DNA of 64,000 nucleotides from the NCBI RefSeq assembly GCF_019393635.1, contig NC_057867.1:59228492-59292491 (forward strand), in the 5' to 3' direction. A program made the position numbers and the translations under genes. Positions 41,371-52,300 of this stretch are shown piece after piece (within the stretch, counting starts at the first letter, position 1; each line of letters begins with the position of its first letter). This DNA is from Dromiciops gliroides. Its lineage: Eukaryota; Chordata; Mammalia; Microbiotheria; Microbiotheriidae. Under the pieces are notes generated by a model. It saw only the letters and a program-made list of their open reading frames with translations. It was not told the origin of the DNA and searched no databases.

Positions 41371-43540
41371 CTATGAACATTTTCAAGTTTACTTTGTTGC
41401 TCCTACTCTGTTTTGATAGATGGCCCATTAGTATTTTTCCGGGCCCAGTTCCTTGGTATTTTCATATGTGAATTAATGGGCATCACTTCCTCTAGATCAT
41501 TTAAAGTGTGTGTTTTTGAACATATCCACAAAATGAGCTAGTCCCATTTGTACCCTTCTGGCAGGATTCTGTACCAAATGTTCTGAAAGACTTGAATTAA
41601 CTTCCAGGTTTTCTTTACCCAGCAGAGCAATCTGCTGATATCTTCTCTCTTAAGAAATGAGATATTTTTAATGTCGTAGTGTAGACAATAAGATCTGTAC
41701 CTGGGAATCAGGTAAAATGTTTCCATACAGGTGTTTCTTTATAGGAGTGGGGATGATATCACTGTTATACTGTTTATAAGCTATGAAGGGAAAGTGGGAA
41801 GTCTGTTGTAATACTGGAACATGCTCACGTGTGGCATCTCTGATCCCAGGCACACCCCACCTCCCCACCCAGATGGAAATGTAAATATCCAGAATACTAG
41901 ATAGCTGTGCAAGGTGGAGCTCTCATAGATTCAGAGCTGTGCCTGATAGCAATAGGATCCACCTGTAGGATCTGATTGGCAACCAGAGCAATAGAGCAGT
42001 GCTCTTAGGAACAGAAAGGAAACTTACCAGACCTCAGGTGTTTTGATTGAAGTTTTTTTCTGTGGATTTCAGAGTTGAGGAATCAGGAGGTCGTCTGCAC
42101 CTCTGTTCAAATGTGTATTGCTTAAAATCCGATTCCAGAATTAGATTCCTTTCAGGGAATTACACCTCTCCGGAGTGGGAGAACCAATTAACCTGGAACA
42201 GGAAGGCTGAGCTTCCTTTCCCTCTTTGAGCAGGGGGCATGCCAAGACTTTGCCCTTCATCTGTTCACTTCAAGAGTTCTGTAACCTGCTTTATTAAGTG
42301 AAGGAGGACCCAGAGGATATCTCCATGTTTTGCAGGTGGGTGCCAGATTGGATTTACTGCTGAGATGAATTTTAAATGAATTTATAATTGTGACAGAAGA
42401 AGGGTCCCTCCAAATCCAGCAGACGGTCTTTCAATATTGCCTTGGAAGTTTTAACAGCAATACTCTCTTGTTGTGAGTGTAGAGAGAGCTAGCATTCGAA
42501 TGCCCCCTGCCATGCCTAAAACCAATAGACGCGGGGCAGTTTTCAGGTTATGGTAGTGGTTGGGATTGAAGGGAGGGCAGAGGCAACCCATGGCACAGCT
42601 TTGCATGTTGACTTCACAGTGATGGAGGAGAGATATTGGATGGTTTTAGCTTGACTTCCTGAGCTTCTCAGTTTAGGAGATGAGTTTTGGAACTTACCTT
42701 TTCACAATTCCAGGTGAGCTTCCCTTCATGATGCTGCTTAGCATCTTTGGGTAGCAGCTTTTTCACTTTCAGATAGGAACACTCAGGCTAATCTAACTGG
42801 CAAGGGTGGTAACTGTCAAGAAGGAAAATGTTTAGGAAAAAACTGGCCAACCGAATCTGACCACCATTAAGTGAGGCGTAGGTGGAGAAGAAACAGCCTG
42901 AGTCATTGGGCATACTGTCAAGGTTGCAATGAAACCCTCTGCCTATTCCTGTTCCAGAGACTGGCAGGCAGGTTTAAGTGACCACAGTCATTCTACTTTC
43001 ATTATTAACCAGTAGAGTTTTACCATCTTCATGAAAAATATGTGGTTGGTTTTGATAGGTCATGCCTGAGATGTTAGAGCCCTTCGTTTTGAGTTCTTTG
43101 TCTTTTCATAGACTATGGTATGGAGAATGAAATGGACACAACATGGAGAGTGGGCAGGCATGAAGGGATTGGGATCTGAATTCTTGAAGGGAACACCCAT
43201 ATTGGTGAGATCCAAAATCCATTGGAGTATTCCGAATATGACATAGAGAGGAAAGGTATGGAGGTAAAAAAAAGTCTCACAGTACGACAGTGAGTGAGAG
43301 ATTTAGGAACAGAAGCGCCCTCAAAGTTCATTTAGTCAACACTTTCAGTTTACATCTTACCCTCTAACTCTAGGTCAGAGGTTGTTTCTGCTGAATCAAT
43401 CTGCCTTATCAGAAGCATGAATGAGTTGGGATCCTTATAATGGCAGAAGTTCTCACAACACTGGGATCACAGATCCATCAGGGTATCAATTAGTGAGGAG
43501 AAAAGTGTCCGTGTTCATACTCGGAAGGCAACCAGTGAAC
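41371..43540. other. 2.2 kb low-copy stretch
   Basis: The longest stretch without recognised mobile elements. Open frames (for example 42047-42229 plus and 43113-43331 minus) lack splice or start context. It includes several GC-balanced, non-repetitive segments (42000-42500) that would be a first choice for conservation analysis. Confidence 0.35.
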
Positions 43541-43544
43541 AGTA

Positions 43545-43720
43545 CAAAGATCTAGGATCTGACTCAAAGGGACATGGGTTCAAATCCTTGCTCTGCCACT
43601 TTTATGATGTGTGATGTTGAGCAAGTCACTTCTCCCCTTGGGCCTCTCTTTTCTCATAAGTAAAATATAAGGAATATTTAAGGCTCTTCTCTCTTGAAAG
43701 CTATCATTCTTATAATCATT
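43545..43720 (+). repeat. MIR3-like SINE
   Basis: 'aggatctgactcaaaggg', 'catgggttcaaatccttgc', 'gagcaagtcacttctcc', 'cttgggcctctcttttc' are in sense order. Confidence 0.7.
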
Positions 43721-45539
43721 CCACCAAAATGTTTTAGCATGTTTTCTGACAGTGACAGCAGTTGGGTGTTCAGTTAAGGTATTAAGTACCTACTATGTGT
43801 AAAGCTGAGGATCTAACTACATAATTTTGCACTGCATTTGGACTTGGGCATCATGACTAAGGTACCCCTAATTTATCCCTTAATTGGGGCTCTTGGAAAA
43901 TCAGAGGTGTCCTACAGAAAGAAATTCACTATGATACTGACACTCTGAATGGATTACCTGTTTGGGTCAGGATTTGGAGAGCACAGAACAGCAGAATATT
44001 GGCATGGGGAAGTCTCAGTGCTTTTTGAATTCCTCCATTTGAAATTCTTAATTATAACATCTCTGTACTTGAGGTTATTCTCAGCATTCAAGCCATCTGA
44101 TCAATGTGTGTACACAAAAAGCCAGCTGGTATACTGGCAATGAAAGTGACTCTTACAATTTTGGAGAGGCTCTGAAAGAAAGCAGCTGCCCATAGATGAA
44201 GCTGTGATGTGTATTGAAAGCTTCTGAGAAAGCTTCTATGGTAATAATAAAGCAAGATGGTATTGGGGGAGTTTTATAAATAGCCTTTATGTCCCTTCTC
44301 AGGTAAATAACTGTTTCGTTTACAAGTGTTCCTTCTTTGGCTTTAATATCATGTTTGGAAAGATTACAACTTTAGAACATTCCCTCTTTTAGCAAGTTTC
44401 TTGAGGAAACAGTTAATCTGATGAGATGCCATTGTCATTGATAAGGTAAAGATAGCTGATGTTTCAAATGTGGCTTGCATTTCCTGCATTTTCTGTGGAA
44501 TGAAGTAATGGCTATTCTGTGTCTGACAAATGCATTTGTTATCTTTGGTGCTTGTATAGGAGCTTGAGTCTATTATTCCTATTTCTGGAGGCCTACACAC
44601 AGGCTATATTCAGAGATATCCTAGAGTAAACTCTGGGTAGGGACAATACAAGGTAAAAAGAGAGTGGTGTTATGGATACAAGTACTCCTCAATTAGGTTA
44701 AAGTGGGTATTACTTTTGTGTATGAGTTGGACTAGATATTTACTGAGGGTCCATCCAATTCAAATTCTGTGAGCTGAAGGAAGGTGCTAATAGAAATTAG
44801 TTGATTGGATGGGAGAATGAATTGGCTATAACATACATATAAGAGCAAAGACAGGAGGCCCAAGCCTGGGACAGGGTGGTAGTATCAGGAATTTGTTTCA
44901 GAGAATGATCATTTTTTCCATTAAAATATTTTCACATACTTTAGAGTTATCTGTGTCTTGTATTGTTCTTAAGGTAATGCGTATCCTGAATTTAATCCAA
45001 CTTCATATTTTAAAAATTATGGGCTTGTTTCTTTCATTCATATCTCCTCTGTCAAACCTTTTGTGGAGAGAGGGGAGCTGGAAGATGAATGGGGACAATA
45101 AAAGTCTAGGAGAACAGTTAATCTGAGGTCAGAGTGGAGAACAAGATGAGCATTGGACAAAATAATATATAGCATATTATAATTCAGGTTCTTCAGAACT
45201 ACTCAGCGTTCTTCATTTATAAAATGGGCCTAGGAGATGAATGTTTTGTTAACCTGATTTTGCGCCTGCATTTCTGCGTCTTGAAGGACTCCAAGATCAA
45301 CAAGAGTCAGCAGGGAGATGTGGTGGCCAAAAAAACTCATGTGATCTTGGGCAGCATGAAGAGAAGCCAAGCTTCCAGGAAGAAGAAGGTGCTAATGAAT
45401 GCTACTCTGTGTGCCTTCTGCCTTGCTAAGACCAGGCCTGGAGTTGGGGAGGGGCTTCATTTCAGCCACTCCTTTTTAGGAAGGACCTTGATAAACTGGG
45501 AAATATTCTAAGTGGGGCAGCCCTAATGGTAGAGGGTTT
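43721..45539. other. 1.8 kb mostly low-copy; short coding-like piece
   Basis: 45262-45390 (plus) has an open Lys-rich segment (KDSKINKSQQGDVVAKK... to SRKKK) whose codon pattern looks more coding-like than its surroundings and which is followed by GTGCTA. No strong acceptor precedes it. It could be a remnant of a retrocopy or chance. Nothing else recognised. Confidence 0.3.
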
Positions 45540-45925
45540 AGAGGCCATGTTCTCTGAAGTTAAATTGAAGGAGATGGGCTGGGACAAGAGAAGCCTGAGT
45601 CTAGGAGGGTATAATATCTCTGGCTCAAGTAGTTTAAAGGCTGGTATGTGGAAGGAAGCCTTGTTCTCTTTGGGGATAAGTGCTAGCTGTGAAAGGAGCA
45701 AAGTTAGCCTTCGTGTTAGAAAGCACTTTGTCATGATGAGAGCTGTCCTACAGTGGAATGGGTCACCTGGAGAAATGGTTGGTTCTCTCTCACTGGAGGT
45801 CTTCAAGCAGAAGCCACGTGACCACTTGTCAGTACTGGGGGATCCCTTTTCCAGTGTGGTTTTGGCTAGATGGCCACTGAGGCCCATCCAACTCTTGAAT
45901 TCTGTTATTTTCATTGAGTGCCTTT
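45540..45925 (+). repeat. CR1/L3 3' region
   Basis: 'gggacaagagaagcctgag', 'ttaaaggctggtatgtgg', 'gagctgtcctacagtgg', 'ctcactggaggtcttcaag', 'ccatccaactcttgaattc' are in sense CR1/L3 order. Open on both strands for over 130 codons, but this is repeat sequence. One of the better-preserved CR1 copies here. Confidence 0.75.
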
Positions 45926-45929
45926 CATA

Positions 45930-47775
45930 AGAAGAAGTAAGAAATGGAGCCTACAGCTGAACTTCCAGGCCTTTTTCAAACTCCATAGAATGGAAAGTTC
46001 AGTTTGTATCATTCCAACTTGAACAAGCTCTACTACTTTCTATATGAGAAATTCCTATTTCTAAAATTCATTGGGTGTTTCACAAGCTCTATTCATGTAA
46101 AAGTGACCATAGTGAGTTAATTAAAGGGTCCTTTAATTTCACAAAACTACTTGAAAGTTGAGAGTCTGGAAGCCTCATCCAAGCCTTGAACATCCCTTGA
46201 ATAAATATTCATACCATTGACTTCTAATTATTTTCCAAAGGCCATTTTCACCTTGACTCATTTTATTTTGACTCAAGTAATGACTTCTTATATAGGATAT
46301 TTCACCAGACTATATAGCTTCAGTGTAGTAGGTGGTGTTGTAATCTAGCAATGCTTAACTCTTGGTGCTGAGCCTAGTAATGGTACCTCCAAAGGATGGT
46401 TGACTGATAATCATTCTATACTCCATCATATCGAGCTCCTGGTTTCCTAATACTCTTTGATTTTACCTCAAAATCCATCTACTGGAAATTGATTTTTAGG
46501 TCTTTTCCTGCCTAGAGATGTCTAATCCTGACAACCTTTCAGTAGATTATCTACAAATGAGATAGCAAAACATAGCAAGTGGCATTATCACTTTTAGAAA
46601 GTGGCAACGAAAGAGAGCTTTGCCACCTTGTAGATAAGCCGTTGCTTCTGGCAAGGGATAGAGGTGACAGCTGCTGACACTTGTGTGAAAGACCAGCTCC
46701 CTGTTCTGTTGGACTCCATGAGCCAAGTCTACACAGCTAGAGCAATACCATGGCCTAGACACATGGGAAAACATAAGGACAATACAGGTTGTCAGGGTCG
46801 GCATTTCGTGAAGGGATTTTGCCTTGGAAGTTGGCTTGGGGTATTTCTCAGTCCCTTCAGCCATGCCCACCAAAAATGTGGGTTAAGGGGGAAAAGGCAT
46901 GAATTTGTGATGTAGCTGTGATCCTATCCAAGTCATCAGTAGAATGAAAATCTTTTCATATAGTACCCCAAAGCTTGAGGCCAAAGAAAACGAAGGAAGC
47001 AGATGGAGTTTCATGTGAATGCTTCCCTATGGTTACTGTTTGCTTTTACTGGTGCATTAATGTAGCTTTCCTGGCAGGGAGTGACATGTTTTTCATCTTT
47101 GTGCAATAAGTGACCCTTGGCTTTAAGGTGGTATAGATGCTGGGAAGGGATGCCACCTGCTGGTTCAGGCAGGAATATCAACCAGCTTTCCCCCACTCCC
47201 CAGGGAGTTGACTCAACCCTAACATTGACATCTCTAGACTTTGTGACAGGTTAGCTTGGTAGCTGCACAGCCCCACTCCACCCCACCCTCATCCTAAGGG
47301 AAGAGGACTTCAGAAGACTCTCCAAAACTGGGAGCAATTGAGGTGAACATGAGAGAAGTCTTGGAGGAAGAAGCACCCTGGGAATGAGCTCTGCCAAGTG
47401 CTGGACACTTCCATCTTGCTATGGCATCAGTCAGAGAGCTCCAACAATGAAGGAGCCAACACAGAACTCTGGGGCCTTGAAATATGTCTAGGAAGGTTCT
47501 GTTTCACGCAACTCACCAAGAGGTGCAGCCCCAAGGCTTGTGATTCCTCAATTTACCCATCTCCTGAAGCTGTCCATTCTTTTCCCTTATCAGGACAATG
47601 TGTCTTATCCCAAAACATCATTCATTTTGGGAAATACAACATAATAAGCTAGTTTTTTTAATCCTGCAACTTAAAAATGGGCATAACTCAAAAACAGTTA
47701 TAGATAATTATTATTTGAAAATTTAAGTAATTAAATTTAAATCTAAAAGTCTTTAAAATGATTATCTTTCCTTTT
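45930..47775. other. 1.8 kb low-copy stretch
   Basis: No mobile element or exon recognised. AT-rich at 47690-47780. ORFs at 46547-46873 minus and 46664-46915 plus overlap on opposite strands and neither has supporting signals. Confidence 0.35.
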
Positions 47776-47789
47776 AAAATTAATTGAAT

Positions 47790-47945
47790 AGGGGCAGCTA
47801 GGTGTCGCAGTGAATAAAGCACGGGCCCTGGATTCAGGAGGATGTGAGTTCCAATCCGGCCTCAGACACGTGACATTTACTAGCTGTGTGACCCTGGGCA
47901 AGTCACTTAGCCCTCATTGCCTCTGCCAAAAACAAACAAATAAAT
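47790..47945 (+). repeat. WSINE1-type SINE, first of a cluster
   Basis: Sense, full length, CAAA/TAAA tail. TSD AAAATTAATTGAAT at 47776-47789 and 47946-47959, exact. Confidence 0.93.
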
Positions 47946-47959
47946 AAAATTAATTGAAT

Positions 47960-48098
47960 GGGGGAAGCTAGGTGGCACAGTGGATAAAGGACTGGCCTTG
48001 GATTCAGGAAGACCTGAGTTCAAATTCAGACTCAGACACTTAACACTTACTAGCTGTGTGACCCTGAGCTAGTCACTTAACCCTCATTGCCCGGCCCT
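47960..48098 (+). repeat. WSINE1-type SINE, second of the cluster
   Basis: Sense, head GGGGGAAGCTAGGTGG, core and 'ccctcattgcccgg' end. It starts at the last base of the previous copy's TSD, so the two are in direct tandem. No A-tail before the next insertion; its own TSD is not clear. Confidence 0.9.
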
Positions 48099-48112
48099 CT
48101 GGCTCACTCTTT

Positions 48113-48267
48113 TTTTTTGGAGGGGGGGGGTAGGGCAATGAGGTTTAAGTGACTTGCCCAGGATCACACAGCTAGTAAGTGTCAAGTGTCTGAGGCCAGA
48201 TTTGAACTCAGGTCCTCCTGAATCTAGGGCCAGTGCTTTATCCACTGCAATACCACCTAGCTGCTCC
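48113..48267 (-). repeat. WSINE1-type SINE, third of the cluster, inverted
   Basis: Antisense, with a T/G tail at 48113-48131. TSD CTGGCTCACTCTTT (48099-48112) and the same with one mismatch (48268-48281). It faces the preceding sense copy with only about 14 bp between them. Confidence 0.93.
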
Positions 48268-48324
48268 CTGGCTCATTCTTTACAAAGAATGAGAAAGTGG
48301 TGATAGGGGTGTGTGCTTATAATA

Positions 48325-48585
48325 ATTATTATTATTAATAAAAACTCACATTAATTCATGCTTTAAAGTTCACCAAGTGCCTTATAAATATCAACTCATT
48401 TGATCCTCACAACAACCCTGGGAGAGAAGTGCTATTATCAGCCTCATTTTACATATCAGGAAACTGAGGTAGACAAAGGTTTGTGACTTGCCCAGGATTG
48501 AACTTAGTGTCTGAGTCTGGATTTGAACTCAGATCTTCCTGACTCCATGCCCAGTGCTCTATCCATTGCCCCACCTAGCTTGACA
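48325..48585 (-). repeat. MIR, antisense
   Basis: 'actcacattaattcatgc', 'ctcatttgatcctcacaac', 'ttacatatcaggaaactg', 'tgacttgcccaggattg', 'ctatccattgccccacc'. Complete antisense order. Confidence 0.85.
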
Positions 48586-48589
48586 TGTT

Positions 48590-48800
48590 TGTTTCGGAAT
48601 TTTTGCATTCTTTTTTCTGTTCTTCTGTCCCTTCTCTTTCCACCACTCTCCTCCCAATCAACGTTTTAAGTTTGTTTCGCATATGACTAATACTTGACCA
48701 ATCACTCCTTCTCTTCTGAGTCCTTATCTCCCCCCTCTCCCTTTCCCCACCTATTTCCCTGTTAAGTTTAATGTATTTCTATACCAAAATCTTTTGGGGA
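48590..48800 (-). repeat. Pyrimidine-rich segment, possible antisense L1 3' UTR
   Basis: C/T-rich blocks (48620-48660, 48730-48770) with 'ttaatgtatttctatacc' resemble a decayed antisense L1 3' UTR, but the match is weak. Confidence 0.3.
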
Positions 48801-50530
48801 AGGAGGGAGAGGGCAGTGGAGGGGCTGCATGTAGTTGTTTTCAAAGCTGTTTTTTATCCCCTGTGCATCTGATGGGAAAGAGTAGTGAGAATGAAGTTTG
48901 CACTATATAGATGACCTAGAGTTCTACATGGAGTGTCAGGGCCAGTATTTCAGGATCCCATTGATATATGTTGGGTTTCTAGCATACAGGAGCACATACA
49001 TTCTCCCTTTTCACCATGAGGAGAGGGATCTGTGGCTTTCACGATCGGTGCTAGATGGCTAAAGACTGAATCAGGCCCTGCAGGCCCGAGTCGATGCTTG
49101 GGAACAGGGCTGTCTAAGATGCATGTGCTGTCACTTTTACTTAATCTCTTTGAGCATTGTTCGCCAACAAGAAATTCATTTTCAGCTGAGGGGAATGGAT
49201 TATTTCTGTCACATAATCCAAAATTTAAGTCTGTGTCCATTGGCATGAGACAAGTCCTCCAGGCTTTTCAATTAAAGGAATAGCTTGTTTGGCAGAGGCA
49301 TCCAATCATCAACCTTATTTCAATATGGAGGGGTTTTTTTATCTTCCCTTACAGGAGAGGTCACGGTGTGTGGAAGGAGCTCTACACCTTAGATCAAAGA
49401 GGACTTTCTTCAATTCCTTGATAGATCATAAACGGAGCAGCACCCACCCATATTCCTAGAACTCCTAATGCTTTGGTCCCTATGATCCCCAGAGAGTGAT
49501 CTGTTTACTGTTTGTGAGTTTTCCTCACATGGTTTTAGGCTGGCAAATGCAACTTTTCAAAATGTGAGAGCTCTAGAAAGGAAACAGTTCTCAAATGAAG
49601 CCACAGAGCCTACAGCCAATTTTAGATTTTTCTAGGTTGAGCAGTCGGTAGGGCCTGGTGCAAGAAGACCAAGGATGGTTCTGTTGCATATGGGTTTCTA
49701 TCATGAAAGCCAAGCTGAAACCAGAGGGACCATGGGTATATCTGTATTTTAAAAATCAGAAAATCATCTGCCTATGTTTGCTTATAAAAATGGATGGATC
49801 TAATTTACTTTTTCAAAAGTTTTTCTTGATGCCTTTTGTTTTCATGATACCAACTTTTCCTCCCTTCCTCCTTTATTGAGCTTTCCCGTATGACAAAGAA
49901 AATCATTTAAGCAAAACTAATAGCAACCTTTGACATTCATAAAGCTCCATCTTTCCAAGAAAAGTGGGGAGATCCATTTCCTCATCTCTTTGACCCACAC
50001 TGGAATTTCATTGCAATTGTTCCTTTGAGCCTTCTCTGGAAATGTCTCCAGAGAACAAGAGTCTAGCCTACTCTGAGAGCTGGTAGTTACAGCTCTCTGC
50101 TCTGACTTGGTCTTGCTGGGCCAAGACTCTGGGGAACGCCCAGGGAATAGCTATGGTGAAGTAAAGGTTTCTGATACTGACTTTGGCCTAAAACCTCTGT
50201 AGGCATTAGTATGGTTAGTGTCCTGCAAGCAGAACTCCGAGATGAATCAGGAGTTCTGTAGCTGGTCCTGTGCAAAAGCTGTTCTTTGTTCCATGGATTT
50301 GAAAAGCAGCATGGGACCTGAAAAGTTGGCAGGTCCCATGGAAGGGACCACCAAGGTGACTGAGAGGTCAAGTCATTTGACCATGGGCCAATCCAATGGT
50401 TCATTAGTGGCAGAGATAGGACGATACCCCAAGGCTGCTGACTCCCATGCTGGTGTTCTCTCCCAATATGCGGTAGTACATGTGAATGAATACACATGTG
50501 CATGTGCTCATGCGCACACATGCACATACA
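48801..50530. other. 1.7 kb low-copy stretch
   Basis: No mobile element recognised until CA/TG-rich sequence begins near 50480. 48940-49290 is GC-balanced, non-repetitive and open on both strands for over 80 codons (48950-49246 minus, 49032-49283 plus), with no splice context. It may be conserved non-coding DNA. Confidence 0.3.
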
Positions 50531-50542
50531 CATACATAACAA

Positions 50543-50613
50543 GGTGTCCCAAAAATATTAATGCAGTTTTAATCTTTGGTAGCTTAAAACTACATTGAAC
50601 CTTTTGAATCACC
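50543..50613. mobile_element. Palindromic mini-transposon (Tc1/mariner-like MITE)
   Basis: The left arm starts GGTGTCCCAAAAATATTAAT and the right arm ends with the inverted pattern (TTTTGAATCACC). About 22 of 30 outer positions pair. At 71 bp it is essentially one hairpin. A sister copy lies at 59569-59641. Tc1/mariner relationship is inferred from the form only. Confidence 0.6.
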
Positions 50614-50624
50614 CTTTATGTGTG

Positions 50625-50850
50625 TTCCCATCTGCATGTATATACATGTGTATGTACGTGTATATACCTGTATGTGTATAAATACATTGGTATGTGTGCA
50701 TATTTCTGTGGGTTTTTAAAGCAGCACAGGACTTGAGAAATAACAATAAAAATGTATATGTATTTGCCTATGTGTCTGTGTACATATATATATATATACA
50801 TATACATGAATATGCATGTAGACACATATTCATGTATGTCTGTATGTGTC
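50625..50850. repeat. Degenerate TG/TA microsatellite
   Basis: Irregular TATG, TGTA and TATA units over about 220 bases, with one non-repetitive interval at 50705-50750. ORFs with Tyr-Ile runs here are artefacts. Confidence 0.75.
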
Positions 50851-50854
50851 TGGA

Positions 50855-51100
50855 GGCAGCCAGGTGGCACAGTGGCTAGATAAAGCCAGTTTTTGCTTCA
50901 ACTTCAGCCTCAGATTCACTGAGTGACCCTGGGAAAGTCACTTATTCTCTATTTACCTCAGTTTCCTCATCTGTAAAATGGGGATAATAATAGCACCTAT
51001 CTCTCAGGGTTGTTGTGAGATTCCAATGAGATAATAATTGCAAAGTGCTTAGCACAGGGCCTGGCACATGGTAGGTGCTATAGAAATGTTAACTTTCATT
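50855..51100 (+). repeat. MIR/CORE-SINE, full length
   Basis: 'aggcagccaggtggcacag', 'cagattcactgagtgaccc', 'ctcagtttcctcatctgt', 'atggggataataatagc', 'gggcctggcacatggtag'. Complete sense order, WSINE-like head on a MIR-like 3' half. Confidence 0.82.
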
Positions 51101-51765
51101 ATTTTATATATAAATATAAATTGTCAACTCATCTGCAACTTTTAATCTTGGAGAGTCTTCTGGAGCACTGAGGATTTAATCTACTTTTCCAAGGTCACAA
51201 AACCAGTATGTGTCCAAGGCAGGGCTTCTGAACGCCAAGGGTCCCTCAGTCTATTACCACATACTGCCTTGGCTTTGCTAATATCCATATTTATAACCCC
51301 CATCATAGAAGTCGAAGAGAAATATGATGTCCTAATTTATTCATCCATTAGTGGTTAAGCCTGTTTTCAGGAAACAACAAACTTTGTGTTCTTGGAGTCC
51401 CATGTCCAAAGCCCATATAAACACAGAGTATATTTGATGACATTAAAATATTGGCATGCTTTTAAAAAGGAAAAAAAAACCCTAGAAAATATGGGCACTG
51501 GTCTAGCTTTTGACAGTGAGAATTGTGAGCTTTGGAAATTGTCTTTTTAAGATGACAGGCTCAGTATAATAATAAAAAAACCACTCTGCATAAGAATTAT
51601 GGCCCCAATGTAATACTTAACAAGCTTGCCTTTCCTGACTACAAACAGGGATGATTAATAACAGGCTAAGAACATCAACAATTAAATGACTGTCAGTGGG
51701 ATAAAGAAAGTTTCATCATTTCAAAATGTAATCAGGGTAAGGAGTACAGTGAATTTATTGAGGCC
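51101..51765. other. Low-copy stretch, possible regulatory DNA
   Basis: 51470-51750 is non-repetitive with TGACAG/TGACTGTCAG (MEIS/PBX-like) and GATTAATAA/CAATTAAA (homeodomain-like) words and no long simple repeat. No ORF. Confidence 0.35.
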
Positions 51766-51767
51766 AC

Positions 51768-52005
51768 ATGGTATGGTATATAGGCTACTGGATTTAGAGT
51801 CAAGAAGATCTAGGTTCAAATGTGGCCTCACTCACTAGTGATATGACCCTGGGCAAGTTACTTAACCCTGTTTGCCTCAATTTCTCATCTGTAAAATGAT
51901 TTGGAGAAGGAAATGGCAAACCACTCTAGTATCTCTGCCAAGAAAACCCCAAAAAGTGGTCACAGAGAGTCAAACATGACTGAAATGACTAAACAAGAAC
52001 AAAAT
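51768..52005 (+). repeat. RTE-tailed CORE-SINE (MAR1-like)
   Basis: 'ctggatttagagtcaagaag', 'gaccctgggcaagttac', 'tggagaaggaaatggc', 'tctgccaagaaaacccc', 'agagagtcaaacatgac' in order: third copy of the type at 8245 and 13678. Confidence 0.82.
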
Positions 52006-52194
52006 GGTGGTGGTAATTTGATTTGCCTAGCACATACTACCTCCTCTCTTTCCCTTGCTACTTTAGCTAGGTTGACTTGCCTGTCCTGTGAGTGGCAGTT
52101 GGTTGGCATTGGTAGGGATGCCTGGCTCACTCTCCACAAGAGGTATACTTCCCTAGATGATGACTGTGAGTGAATTGCAAATGAATTATAATGT

Positions 52195-52300
52195 CACTGC
52201 ACTGATCCAGAGCTGGAAAGTACTTTTTCATTTTTATACTTGAAGAAACTGAGGCCCTAGTAAACTGAGATAGCTAGTAAGTGTCTCAGACTGAATTTCG
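52195..52300. repeat. MIR/L3-like fragment
   Basis: 'ccagagctggaaagtac' and 'gaagaaactgaggccc' resemble the short block shared by MIR and L3 tails. Weak. Confidence 0.4.

Noticed and set aside
45462..45930. Overlapping ORFs of 150 and 134 codons on opposite strands
   Set aside because: The sequence matches a CR1/L3 3' region in order; open frames on both strands of a repeat are not evidence of a gene.
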